Source of the DNA: Valencia hispanica
Lineage: Eukaryota > Chordata > Actinopteri > Cyprinodontiformes > Valenciidae
Assembly (NCBI GenBank): GCA_963556495.2
Contig: OY747704.1
Span: 471,001 to 535,000 of the forward strand
Direction: 5' to 3'
DNA: 64,000 bases
Shown here: positions 34,201 through 43,919 of the stretch, one piece after another
Layout of the letters: the number at the start of each line of letters is the position of its first letter
Numbering within the stretch: the first letter of the stretch is position 1
Notes under the pieces: model-generated
Told to the model about the DNA's origin: nothing
The model's database searches: none
The model's input: the letters and a program-made list of their open reading frames with translations, nothing else
Made by a program: the position numbers and the translations under genes

Positions 34201-34559
34201 TCCGTCTCTTTGCCGTCCTGTGGGTATGGAGGCAGACTTCAATGTCTTCCTGTGTTTTCTTTGTTCCCCTTCCTCTCTTGTATTTTCAACTCACCCTCTC
34301 TCTTGACTTTTTGTTTCCTACCTCTCTTCTTCATCTTCCTTCTTTCTTCTCCTTAATTTTCCGTCTCCGTGTCCATAACATCAGGAAATAAAAACCCCAA
34401 CAATTCATAATAAAGATTTTTCACACATATATCAAGTGGAGGACTATAGCAAAAGCTGTACTGCTCCGCTTGTGAAAGTAAATCTGTTGGGCTTCTACTT
34501 GGTACTCGGACACCAATTCTGAGCTCCACACTGCCAAACAGGACACGTAAATTAAAAAA
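31239..34559 (+). other. L1 3' UTR, 3.3 kb, G-rich on the plus strand
   Basis: Between the ORF2 stop and the tail lies DNA that is strongly G over C on the plus strand to about 33900, with many GGGG runs, then a pyrimidine/T-rich part (34080-34380). Numerous overlapping ORFs on both strands (for example 31434-32120 and 31154-31882) arise from base composition; none carries a motif. The same sequence occurs in the other L1 fragments of this window, so it belongs to the element. A polyadenylation-type AATAAA near 34387 precedes the end. Confidence 0.8.
31665..31706. repeat. perfect 17 bp hairpin in the L1 3' UTR
   Basis: The arms 31665-31681 ('gccggtccctgtatggc') and 31690-31706 are exact reverse complements around an 8-base loop (31682-31689). 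It lies in the G-rich part of the L1 3' UTR. Confidence 0.95.
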
Positions 34560-34857
34560 GATTGCGAGTTCAGACGGGTGCCATTAACACAGGTAACGAG
34601 TGGAGGATAGAGCTTCTTAAAGAAGTAACAGGTCAGTTAGGGCCAAAATTCTCTCTTGTTTGTAGGTGCTAAATACATATTTTTTGCACCATTATACAAA
34701 TAAATTCTTGAAAAATCATAAAATGTGATATCCTGGATTTTTAAAAACATTTTCTCTCACAATTGAAATGTGCCTACGATAAAAAAATTACAGACATCTT
34801 TTTAAGTGCGACAACTTGCACAATCGGTGGCTGCCAAATACTTTTTGCCCCACTGTA
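34560..34857 (-). mobile_element. Tc1 transposon terminus (right part)
   Basis: This continues 28904-29028 after the L1. The Tc1 5' UTR ('ggtgccattaacacaggtaa', 'cgagtggagg') leads to the terminal inverted repeat ending 'ctttttgccccactgta' at 34857. It matches, inverted, the terminus at 1792-1990 and 60641-60785. Confidence 0.88.
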
Positions 34858-35075
34858 CAGAAATGCACACGCACTCACATCCAAAGGCAATTCAGAGTAA
34901 TCAGTCATGTTTTTGGACTACAGGGGAGGAAGCTGGAGTACCCAGAAAGAACCCACACATGCATGGGAAGAAAACAAAGCTCCAAGCTGAAAGATTCAAG
35001 ACCAGGAGCTTCTTGCTACAAGGCAACAGTGCTACCAACTGTGCCACCGTACAGCCCCTATGGAGATCTGTTGAT
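34858..35075. repeat. unclassified teleost dispersed repeat
   Basis: The block ends with 'acagtgctaccaactgtgcc' and 'accgtacagcccc', a phrase I recognise from a very common teleost interspersed repeat of uncertain class. ORFs of 91 and 94 codons across it have no motif. Confidence 0.5.
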
Positions 35076-36466
35076 TTGTAATTTGTTAAACTTGGTTTGA
35101 TTTATGCACAACTAAAAAACAAATGGAAATAAACTTTTATAGACTAGAGTCAAAGACATGTTCCACAGGAACAAAGAAATTGATAGTTTTTCATAAAGTT
35201 CTTTCCGGCGTCGACATTTTATACTTTACAAAAAACACAAGTACAGACCTCCTGAGAAGTCCACATTAGTCTATCCCTGTGCAGCATTTGAATTTAATAT
35301 CTGTTGAACGTAACACTGTTTATCTTTTTTTCTGTTTTAAAGGCATAACTTTTAAAACCTTACTATGCCTTTTAATATGGAGAACTGGTCCATGCTTACT
35401 GGAGATGACTTGGTGATTTTAAACCTACTGGTCATATCGTGCTTTCCAAAAAAGAGGACACTTGGCCCAGTCCTGAAACACTTTTAGGACTGGGGCAAGA
35501 CTTTTGATTTTAACATATTTAAAGCGTGCATTTGCCATGTGGTTAGAATGAACAGTTATATATCAAACTTCAGATAGGCTTTCACAAGTACAAAAATGAC
35601 TTTAAAATATCTGGAAAGTAATTAATAACTAAATTAGAAAATGTACTAGTATCAACAGGTCACTTTTAAAGTCATAGGACAGGACAGAAATTAAACACAA
35701 ATCTGTAATAATATTCAGAGAAAACAAGTAATATTTTCTTGTCAATGTGATAAAAGTAAAAAACAGCAGTGTCAAAAAGACTACAAGAAAGTGCATACTC
35801 CAGTCTTTAGTTTTCACCTTCATCCTCCTCATACAATTTATAGATAAACTCTCACTTTGCAGCGCATTATTATAGTTGTGTCCATGTGGACCTACTGGAG
35901 CTCTGCCACTTTTGTCTCACACAAACACAAATGCCAGGTCTGATAGTCTATAAAGTTATACTTGCGCTTTGATATCTTGTAAACAGTCACAATGTCACCC
36001 ACTTAGCACAGTGCAGTGCATCACAGCACAGCACAGTCTGCTCCATCTCTGAACGGACCAGAACCATCCACTAGGGAGCAGCTAGGGGAGGATGTCAGAT
36101 GAGAGTAAGGTTGTCTTATTCCATGCATCACACCAGTAATCTTAAGTATGCTTATTGGTCCCCTGAAAAACTATGAAAACCTGTACATTTTCATCAGTTT
36201 ATGAAATCCCCCCCAGACAACACGTGACAAGTGGACATGTCCAGGAAGAGGACGGTTAGTCACCCTAGTTAAAAAAAAACAAGTGAACACATTAAGATAC
36301 TGTGCATTTGATTGTTTTAGCATCTCTTTAAGGTGATGCTGTAAATGACTAACAGGCAACAGTTGAAGACATATCAGAGCTTTTCCTCTATATATGCCAA
36401 CTGAACATTATGGTCTCAAACAAGTATTTCCTTGCCCCCCTTTTTCCATACAAAACACATGCTTAC
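35076..36466. other. non-repetitive-looking DNA, probable intron
   Basis: No element or gene was recognised. Because it directly follows the splice donor of the LOXL exon (minus strand), it is most simply intron. I searched by eye for the next SRCR exon (Cys-rich, minus strand) and did not find it. Confidence 0.5.
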
Positions 36467-36678
36467 TTGTAGACTCTGGCATTAAACTTCCTCTCCCCTG
36501 GGAAGCCAAACATCCCACAGATGACTCTGCTGTTAAACACCGTCCACTCTGTGTTACAGATCTGTTTCCATTTGCCTCCATCTTTCACCTCTATGTAGCC
36601 CTCGGTCACAGGGATCCGTTTACGGTACGACGATAGGATGGCTCGTATGCGCACATCCTCCACACGAATGTCAAGGTT
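36467..36678 (-). CDS. loxl2: lysyl oxidase-like (LOXL2-type) exon, SRCR domain part
   Basis: Lysyl oxidase-like proteins are secreted copper amine oxidases that cross-link collagen and elastin; LOXL2-4 carry four scavenger receptor cysteine-rich (SRCR) domains. This minus-strand exon encodes about 70 residues, including 'VRIRAILSSYRKRIPVTEGY', 'IEVKDGGKWKQIC' and 'NSRVICGMFGFPGERKFN'. These have the SRCR WxxIC and VxCxxxGFPGE features and match the start of SRCR domain 2 of LOXL2 most closely in my memory. A good acceptor (pyrimidine-rich, ...CCCACAG) precedes 36678 and a GTAAGC donor follows 36467. Length 212 bp, phase 0 in and 2 out, with no stop. No other exon was found in the window. LOXL3 or LOXL4 are alternatives. 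Confidence 0.8.
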
Positions 36679-36924
36679 CTGTGGGAGAACATTGAGAGAA
36701 ATATATCAGAAAAAGTGCTTTTAACACAGGACCTCATAGTGAGAAGAGATATGATCAATAGACTGTAGTACACACGCATGTGTCAGATTTTACCTATGAG
36801 CTCTCTTTCAGATCAGTTTGAATGGCTTTGCTAGACTTTAGATTCAATTAAAATAAACTGATTCCCACCTTTACACAGTTGGTTTTAAAACACAATGATT
36901 CTTGTTATGAAGACGGTTCGAAGC
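36679..36924. other. probable intron flanking the LOXL exon
   Basis: Short AT-rich stretch upstream (minus strand) of the exon acceptor. It contains the pyrimidine tract of the acceptor next to 36680. Nothing else was recognised. Confidence 0.5.
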
Positions 36925-37673
36925 TGGGTTATCCTGAGCTATCTCTGTAGTTATGCTGCTATAGGCTTAGACTGTTGGAGGAAAAACTGAACACTTTTCT
37001 TCACTCTGCTGCATTTTTGTTTTACTGCTCTGCAGTTACATTATTTGCTGTTATTTAGACTGTTAGCTGTGTTTTCTCTGTTTTTCTCTCCATACAAAAA
37101 TGATAGCTACACCTGGTCTGGTGTCCTGCTCAGCTGTGATGCCTTGTTGGAGGGAGGCATTGACTGGGATGATGATCCCAGTAAGTGAACATCCTCCATG
37201 TCCTGTTATGAAGTTTTTACTTTCTTTAATATAGAAAGTTCTCTTACATCAGTTTTTCTTATTCTTTCTGTGTCTCTGCTCTGTCTTCTTGAACCCCCAG
37301 ACGGTCGTAGCAGATGGCCGCTTGTACTGAGCCTGGTTCTGGTTCTGCTGGAGGTTTCTTCCTGTTAAAGGGGAGTTTTTCTTCTCTATTGTCACTACAT
37401 GCTTGGTCAGTATGAGGGATTGCTGAGAAGTCAAGAACACAACTCAGGCCACTGTCTACTGTCGCTGCATGTTGGTCTATGAGTATTGGATGCTGCAAGT
37501 CAATGACTCAATGCAATCTGCTGGGATTCCTTAGATGGAAACTTTAAAACTGAATAGAATAATGAACTGAACTTAAAGCACTGTTTAGTGAATAGGATAA
37601 ATTGGAATGGATGTGCCTTGAGGTGACATGTTGTGAATTGGGGCTACAGAAATGAACTGAATTGAACTGAATT
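36925..37673 (+). mobile_element. L2-I LINE 3' end, diverged
   Basis: Plus-strand L2-I 3' UTR: 'tcctgagctatctctgtagt' at 36933, 'ctgctataggcttagactg', 'ctggtctggt', 'cttcctgttaaaggggagtt', ending 'aatgaactgaattgaactga'. It is more diverged than the other L2-I tails, so probably older. Minus-strand ORFs 37249-37498 are antisense UTR. Confidence 0.85.
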
Positions 37674-39499
37674 ATGAACTTGTTCAATGTTTTTGTTCTT
37701 TTTGTATGACAGTTATTAAGAGAGAAATTTCAGTTCAATCAAAGATTCTATTTGGGGCTGAGCATGACTTAACAAGGAATAAACTGCATAAAGAGACTGG
37801 TTAAAACTCTAAATCCCAGAATGCACAGCATTTTCACTTTCCAGGAGGGAGTTTCCCAGTGTGATCACATGACTTCATGGCTTAACAAAACTCTGTTTGA
37901 TGCCCAGTTATTCCGCTTTTCCATGGCAGCCACTACAATGAGGACATATGTGTGATTCTTTTCCTTCCTGGGTGAGTAAAAGACTATCTTCGAAGAAACC
38001 CTGGATCAAAAATCTATTGATGTTTGAGTAGCCTACAACTGTTTTCCTGTCCAAAATTAAAGCTTAAGCTGGCTTATTTGAGGTTCTGCACAAAGAATCT
38101 GTTGGACTACAGCTGTGATTACTGGACCAAAAGACATACCTCTGGCCAGTAGGAGTGCTAATCACACCATGGACTCTTAGTTTAAACGGCGAGATGCGAG
38201 TTTTAAACTTCCATCCTTCACTGGCGAGGGGGGAAAGCGAGTTTCTGGAAGAAACTCATCGGATCCAAAAGACACAACAGTCTGCTAATCATTGATCAGG
38301 TAAACTGTATCCGGTCGATGGAATAAGTCCTGAGACCGACTTGTTCAAAACCCTGAAGAAAGAATCTTTAAATTACAGATTCTACCAGAGAGCCTTGCTG
38401 ATAGGCTGCTGCACGGCCGAGAGCTGCTCACCCGACGTTGCTGAGCTGGAGGCTGCCCGCGAAAAGGGAGAAGATTGCTGTGCCAAACAGAACCGAGCTG
38501 AGGGGACAATGATGTTACGGGCTTACGATGGTTCGCTAGTCACGCACCCACAAGGACTGACTGCTGGCGGCGCCCTAAGCAGCTGCTGCTAACTGACTAG
38601 CTAATGGCTGATTTCTTTCCTTTAACGCTGATTCCCCAGACAACGGATTCACCCTTCCATGGGGATCTAAGATCATTCAAGTAAGGTTGTTTCTGGGCCG
38701 GGATAAATTGGCTAAGGATAAACAATTTGTATGAGATGTTTTTATTGTCTATTTCGATGTGTTTTTCTGTATTTTTATTTAATTGTTTTATTCTTCAATT
38801 GTTTTGTTATAAACAATGTTTTGAAAAAGTTTCTTACTTATAGGGTCTTTTTAAATCATGCAACAAAGTTACTCTGTCCGAGCAGAGTTTTCCTTTGTTC
38901 TTTTGTGCTAACCTAAATGTAGTGGCTATGAGCTGCTATAGAATATTAGCTCCACACGTTTGTTCTGATTAGTTTGGCATGCTTTTTGCAGACCGTTAGC
39001 ATTGATAAACAATAAGAACTGCTATCTACGGTATTCAAAAGACAGATCTGCTTGAAAATAGATAGTTTAAACACAGAAAAGTAAACATAAGTCGTATTTG
39101 AAACCGCCAGAATACTAAAATTAGATCCATCACTGCAGTGACTGATCCGTAAAATCAAATCAAATTTCGAAATGTTACTGATTTTTAATATGGCAGATTA
39201 TTTAATTAAACATTACTTCCTCAAAATAATGTTGTCTTCACATTTGCTTTGGATTTTGAATTGGTTATTTGAACACAAACCATAAGGCGCTAATTCGTCT
39301 TAAACTACTCACAATTAGTTGAAAACTAGCTTAGCTTCACTCCCAAAACTCTTCAATAAAAGTCTTGGTCTTTAAGCATACATATTCATACTGAACTGTG
39401 ACATCACAATCAATTTTTTGGTTACTGTTTCATCTTCATTGCACATTTGTCCATTTTACTGTTTTACTTTTGGTAGTTAGTTTTATTATTCATATTTCT
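37674..39499. other. unclassified 1.8 kb region
   Basis: No known element was recognised. It includes CpG-containing DNA at 38150-38600 with an 83-codon ORF (separate entry), T-rich DNA at 38730-38850 and AT-rich DNA to 39499. It could be a promoter/first-exon region, a retrotransposon leader or intron. Confidence 0.4.
38341..38592 (+). other. unidentified 83-codon ORF, doubtful
   Basis: The frame reads 'ALLIGCCTAESCSPDVAELE', 'AAREKGEDCCAKQN' and ends 'LTAGGALSSCC'. It has paired cysteines but no family I recognise. Its first 12 codons lie in DNA without a clear promoter, and no splice sites were established. It may be an exon fragment, the leader of an LTR element or chance. Confidence 0.25.
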
Positions 39500-40512
39500 T
39501 TTACTTAGTAGTCTAGTCACATGCCCAACCAAAATACTCCACAGCATACAAAGAGCAAAACCCAGGAGCCAAGTGCAGTGCCCAAAAACTGATGAGATTC
39601 CGAAACACCGCCCATCTACAAGCCTGACACCCCAACACGCAAACAAGGCAGGAGGCCATCCAGAAGTCGGCAATGAGAGTTACCATCCATAGCCACCAAA
39701 GCCCCATCCCAGGCGGGGGCCATGGCACCCAGCGCCTGATCCGCCTAGCGATCCTACCCCCAAGGACCTCCCCGAGTCGCCCCTAACCCCAAAATCCACC
39801 CATATCAGCAACAATGCCCCATACGACAAAACTCCCACCCCTACTAGGTGATGGAGCCAATCAAAGGAGACCAGAGAAATTGATCAGATGTGGAGGCAGA
39901 GGCTGTCTCAAGACCAATGTGGTCCAACAAGAGATCTTGACATTGATTAATATTAAGAGCATTTTTATTTTTCCAGTTCAGAGGGATAGTATTCTTAGTG
40001 ATGCATAAGGCAATGTAAACCATTTGAACTAACATCTAAGTTTCCCAGCAAGCAAACCGAGGAAGAAGGTGGAAAATTATATTTCAGACACTTTTGATAA
40101 GTCCTCACATATCTGGCACCAAAATCTCTTAATAGGTGGACAGAAACAAAGCGCATGGATATAATTATCCGGTATATTGCCTGTGCATTTTAAGCAGGTA
40201 TTAGACTATGTAAAACCCATCCTGAACAGTTGTTGACCTGTATAGTGTACTCTATGAAGGATTTTGTATTGTGTTAATTGTGATTTTTACTTATTTTAAA
40301 AAGTTCTTAAATCTGAGACCAAACGTTTTGGTCCAAGCTGACTGATAGATCCACCTCCCATTTTGAAATGGGAATGGCTATCGATTCATCTAGTGTAGAA
40401 AATGTCCTGTATATTTTAGATAGCAATTTGGGGGGTTTGAGATGAAAAAAAAAAGTAAAACTCTTTCTGCATTTATACCTCAACTGTATTGAGCCTAAAT
40501 TTAACTTTAAGA
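39500..40512 (-). mobile_element. L1 (Swimmer-like) fragment, end of ORF2 and start of 3' UTR
   Basis: Reverse complement of about 30560-31550 of the large L1. 'gtgatggagccaatcaaagg' at 39850 pairs with the ORF2 stop region near 31235. On the minus strand, 'HIALCITKNTIPLNWKNKNA' and 'LNINQCQDLLLDHIG' (39844-40035) is the ORF2 C-terminus, and the decayed Cys/His segment lies near 40140-40200. It is broken by frameshifts and bounded by older DNA at 40512. Confidence 0.85.
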
Positions 40513-40764
40513 TTTATTTGTTTATCCTAAAAATGTATTTGAGTACAGATAAGTTACGTTAAGTACGTAGAGTTAAATTACAGTCAAACATAATGATTTC
40601 TATAGAGTGTCACTGGTTCAAACAGTTTAGTGCCTGACCTGGAAACACAAAGTAAGCATTTTTCTCACAGAGTTCTAAATAGTCTACACCTTCCAGATGT
40701 ACTAGAACTGATTTACTTCTACTGCATGTGATGTCATCAGTTCCGTTGTTGCTAAGCTACAGAC
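40513..40764. other. short unassigned spacer
   Basis: AT-rich DNA between an L1 fragment and a Rex1-like LINE; nothing was recognised. Confidence 0.4.
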
Positions 40765-42590
40765 ACAGCACCCCAATGCATTTGTGGCAATATCTGGTGA
40801 TTTTAATCATGCCTCGCTCTCTACTACAGTTCCAACATTTCAACAGTTTGTCAGCTGCTCTACAAGAGAAAACAAGACCTTGGATTTGTTTTATGCAAAT
40901 ATAAATGATGCATACATGTCCAAACAAAGACTCCTCTGGGACAGTCAGATCCCAATCTTGTTTTTCTCTGTTCAGAATATAAACCACTTGTTCAGAGGCA
41001 ACCTGTGACAAAACGAACTGCGAGAAAATTATCACAGGAAGCTGAAGAAGAAGCCCTGCAGGGTTGTTTTGCAACCACAGACTGGATGACTCTTTGCCAA
41101 GCACATGGAGAGGACATCAATGCCATGACTGAGTGTGTGACTGACTATATAAACTTCTGTTTGGACAACATCATTCCAACCAGAAAAGTGAAGTGAAATG
41201 CTTCCCTAATAACCCCTGGATCACCAGTGACCTGAAGGAACTGCTCAACAAGAAAAAAAGAGCCTTCAGGGATGGAGACAGGGAATTACTGAGGAGTATA
41301 CAGAAGCAACTTAAGGTCAAGATCAGAGACAGCAAGGAGGCATACAGGAAGAAGCTGGAGAACAAACTACAGAGGAACAATATCAGATGTCTGGTCAGGA
41401 ATGAGAAAGATCACAGGCTTTAAGGACAGGAAGGATTGGATAGATGAAAGTCTGGACAGAGCCAATAAACTGAACATATTCTTCAACAGCTTCAGTTCAG
41501 GAACTAGCTCAGCATCCCCCTCTCCTGTTCCCAGCCAAACAGACATCCCACTCTCCTCTGATCAACAGCTTTCCTGTTACACCTCGGATGTTTTATCCTT
41601 CACCTCAGCCATGGACTCTTCTAATTCCACAAGTTTGACTTCAACCAAGTCAGGAAATGCTGCTACCCCCTTTGCCTCCCCCTCCCACTTGTCTGTTTCC
41701 AAAAGTCAGGTGAAGAGGCAGCTGGAGAAACTGAACCGGAACAAGGCTGCAGGTCCAGATGGTGTCAGCCCCAGAGTCCTGAAGGCCTGTGCAGAGCAGC
41801 TCTGTGGGATTCTCCAGCACCTCTTCAACCTTAGCCTAACTCAGGAGAAGGTTCCAGTGTTGTGGAAGACATCCTGCCTTGTTCCAGTACCCAAAAGAAC
41901 TCGCCCATCAGTCATCAATGACTATAGACCTGTTACCCTGACATCCCACATCATGAAGGTCCTGGAGAGACTCCTGTTGGCCCTCCTGAATAAGCAAACA
42001 AGAACGTATCAAGACCCACTGGAGTTTGCTTATCGCTGTGGAGTTGGAGTTGAAGATGCCATCATCCACCTACTTCAACCAACCCACTGTCATCTGGAAG
42101 AAGGGACAGAGCAGACTGTACTTCTTGATGAAGCTTGGGTCCTTCAAGGTTTGCAGCAAGATGCTGCAGATCTTCTACAAGTCTGGTGTGGAGAGTGTAA
42201 TCCCTTCAGCGGTCATCTGTTTGGGTAGCAGCATCAGAGCCAGGGATTTAAAAAGGCTAAACAACCTGATAAAGAAGGCTGGTTCTGTTCTGGGGACAAC
42301 TGTGGAACCTCTGGAGATGATGATGCAAAGAAGGATTCTTCATAAAATCAAAAAGTTATGGACAACCCTTTGCATCCTCTTCATGAGTCATACAACAGAG
42401 CGTCTTCAGTCGGAGGCTTCTTCCGTTTCGCTGCAATACAGACTGCTACAGGATATCCTTCCTGCCCACAGCCATAATCATCTACAACAACTCCTTAAAG
42501 AATTAATTATATGAGCTATACCAACACTTAATTTGCCTCTGGGATCAAAAAAATATTTTTGAATTTGAACTGAATTGAATGGAATTGATC
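40765..42590 (+). mobile_element. Rex1/Babar-like LINE, internally deleted
   Basis: A plus-strand LINE of the same clade as 20422-27500. It starts inside the endonuclease, has lost the central RT including the catalytic box, and ends with a 'ggatcaaaaaaatatttttg' plus (GAATT)n-type tail at 42545-42590. 5' truncation and an internal deletion leave about 1.8 kb. Confidence 0.78.
40784..42514 (+). pseudogene. Rex1/Babar-like ORF2 remnant
   Basis: Endonuclease trace: 'ISGDFNHASLSTTVPTFQQF' and 'TRENKTLDLFYANINDAY' (40784-41008). Linker: 'CVTDYINFCLDNIIPTRKV', 'PWITSDLKELLNKKKRAFRD' and 'VKIRDSKEAYRKKLENKL'. RT start: 'QLEKLNRNKAAGPDGVSPRV', 'VPKRTRPSVINDYRPVTLTS' and 'LEFAYRCGVGVEDAIIHLL' (41401-42228). 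Then, in a second frame, the C-terminal region: 'GQSRLYFLMKLGSFKVCSKM', 'AVICLGSSIRARDLKRLNNL' and 'IKKAGSVLGTTVEPLE'. The junction near 42090-42110 removes the palm with its catalytic aspartates. The protein is inactive. Confidence 0.8.
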
Positions 42591-42722
42591 TCTCCTGATC
42601 TCTTGCCTTATTTTCTTTTCTTAGCTTTTTCTTAGTTACTTTATACACCCAGCCTTTGGAGTTACTGTATTAGACCGGATCTCTGTTTTGGTTTACTTTC
42701 TGAAGGACTGTGGATTACCAAA

Positions 42723-43917
42723 ATGGCGTTTTGTTCAGCTGAGGACTTGAAGAAACTGCTCCAGAGAACGGAAGAAATCGAGACAAAGTTACGCCGTCTT
42801 GAGATAAATTTTGAACTAAATGTTGGATATTGAAATGAGACAACTATACCAGTGACTACATGCAGGGAGGAAGAAACTGGAAACCCGGTGTCATCTCGGT
42901 CCAACAGTCTCGCAAAGAAGCCACAGAACAATGCTACTCCCTCAGCCAAAAGGTGCTTTACTGGTAGAACAACCTATTCACAGTTCGATGAACACCAGCC
43001 GGCTTTAAAGCGCACTGAATCTACGTCTGCTTTTTTTGTTCCGAAGAAGAAAAAACAAAAGAAATTGCAACCCAAAACAAGAGAGATTTCTCCCCCTGGA
43101 ATACCGTTGAGAAACAGATTCGCAGCCCTCAGTTCCCCAAAATACGATGCAGCCCCCGGGAGCAGTAAATGTCACCAGGAGAAATACATCCACATAAGAA
43201 AGTTAGAACCTCCCAGCAAAAGTTCTCATCATACATGATGGATCAATTAATGGTATCAAAGATTTTTCTAGCCAGAACACTAGCTTTATCAGCTACAGAG
43301 AAATATCAGAAAAAATCTGGAAAATCTTACAACACCCTAAACTGGAAAAGCTCCTTATCCATGCAGGTTCAACTGATGTAGCCAAGAAACAGAGATTCTA
43401 AAAACAGATTTCTCTGATCTGCTAGAGACTTGATGGACTTAACATGAACATATTTATCAGTGGACCAGTCCCTGAAGGAAATGATGAAAGGTACAGAACA
43501 CTTTGCATACTCCATAAATGGTTGAAGAGACAGTCTGTTGAAAATAAATTATTTGAATGTGCCGAGCACCTGTTCAAGGTAAACCAATGTTATCTCAACA
43601 GACCAGGAGAGAAACTGTTGACCTCAAATATTGTTTATCTGAATAAACCCTTGATAAAGCACCCGGAAACTGACCTCGACGCATAGCCCATGGATACTAC
43701 CAGAAAACGGATACTTCCCCACACACACCAAGTGAAGATGACATCACCAGCCCAGACATATGCACGACCCACAGAGATTGACAGAGAACAAACACTTCCT
43801 ACATCACCAGTAGCGAGCAAAGACATACATCGCTCAGCAGAGCATTCTTCAAGTATTCCGATCTCATCAGACTCATCGACACCTAATGACTCTCCGTTTA
43901 GAGATTTCTCAGACTGA
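42723..43917 (+). pseudogene. L2-II ORF1, coiled coil plus decayed esterase
   Basis: ATG 42723 opens 'MAFCSAEDLKKLLQRTEEIE' and 'TKLRRLEINF', a heptad-type coiled coil, then a stop. One frame over, 42852-43238 gives a basic linker ('FFVPKKKKQKKLQ') and 'PLRNRFAALSSP'. The esterase follows in pieces: 'VLIIHDGSING' near 43226-43258, 'KLLIHAGSTDVAKKQ' near 43345-43390, and 'NIFISGPVPEGNDERYRTLC' with 'ILHKWLKRQSV' at 43444-43545. Compared with the intact L2-I ORF1, the HAGGND block reads HAGSTD and the final DxxH block is not recognisable. Frame changes and stops confirm decay. Confidence 0.78.
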
Positions 43918-43919
43918 AA

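Larger units (their letters stand above)
29029..34559 (+). mobile_element. L1 LINE (Swimmer-like), 5'-truncated, with 12 bp target duplication
   Basis: A 5.53 kb insertion bounded by a perfect duplication GATTGCGAGTTC at 29017-29028 and 34560-34571. It begins inside ORF2, just before RT, and ends in a short A-rich run ('aaattaaaaaa'). ORF2 remnants cover 29029-31238, followed by an unusually long G-rich 3' UTR to 34559. It landed in the 5' UTR of a Tc1 element, which reads through once the L1 is removed. Fragments of the same family are at 15791-16372, 27830-28790 and 39500-40512. Confidence 0.93.

Noticed and set aside
39464..39728. Minus-strand ORFs of about 70 codons near 39500
   Set aside because: They lie in the inverted L1 3' UTR fragment and match its G-rich sequence.
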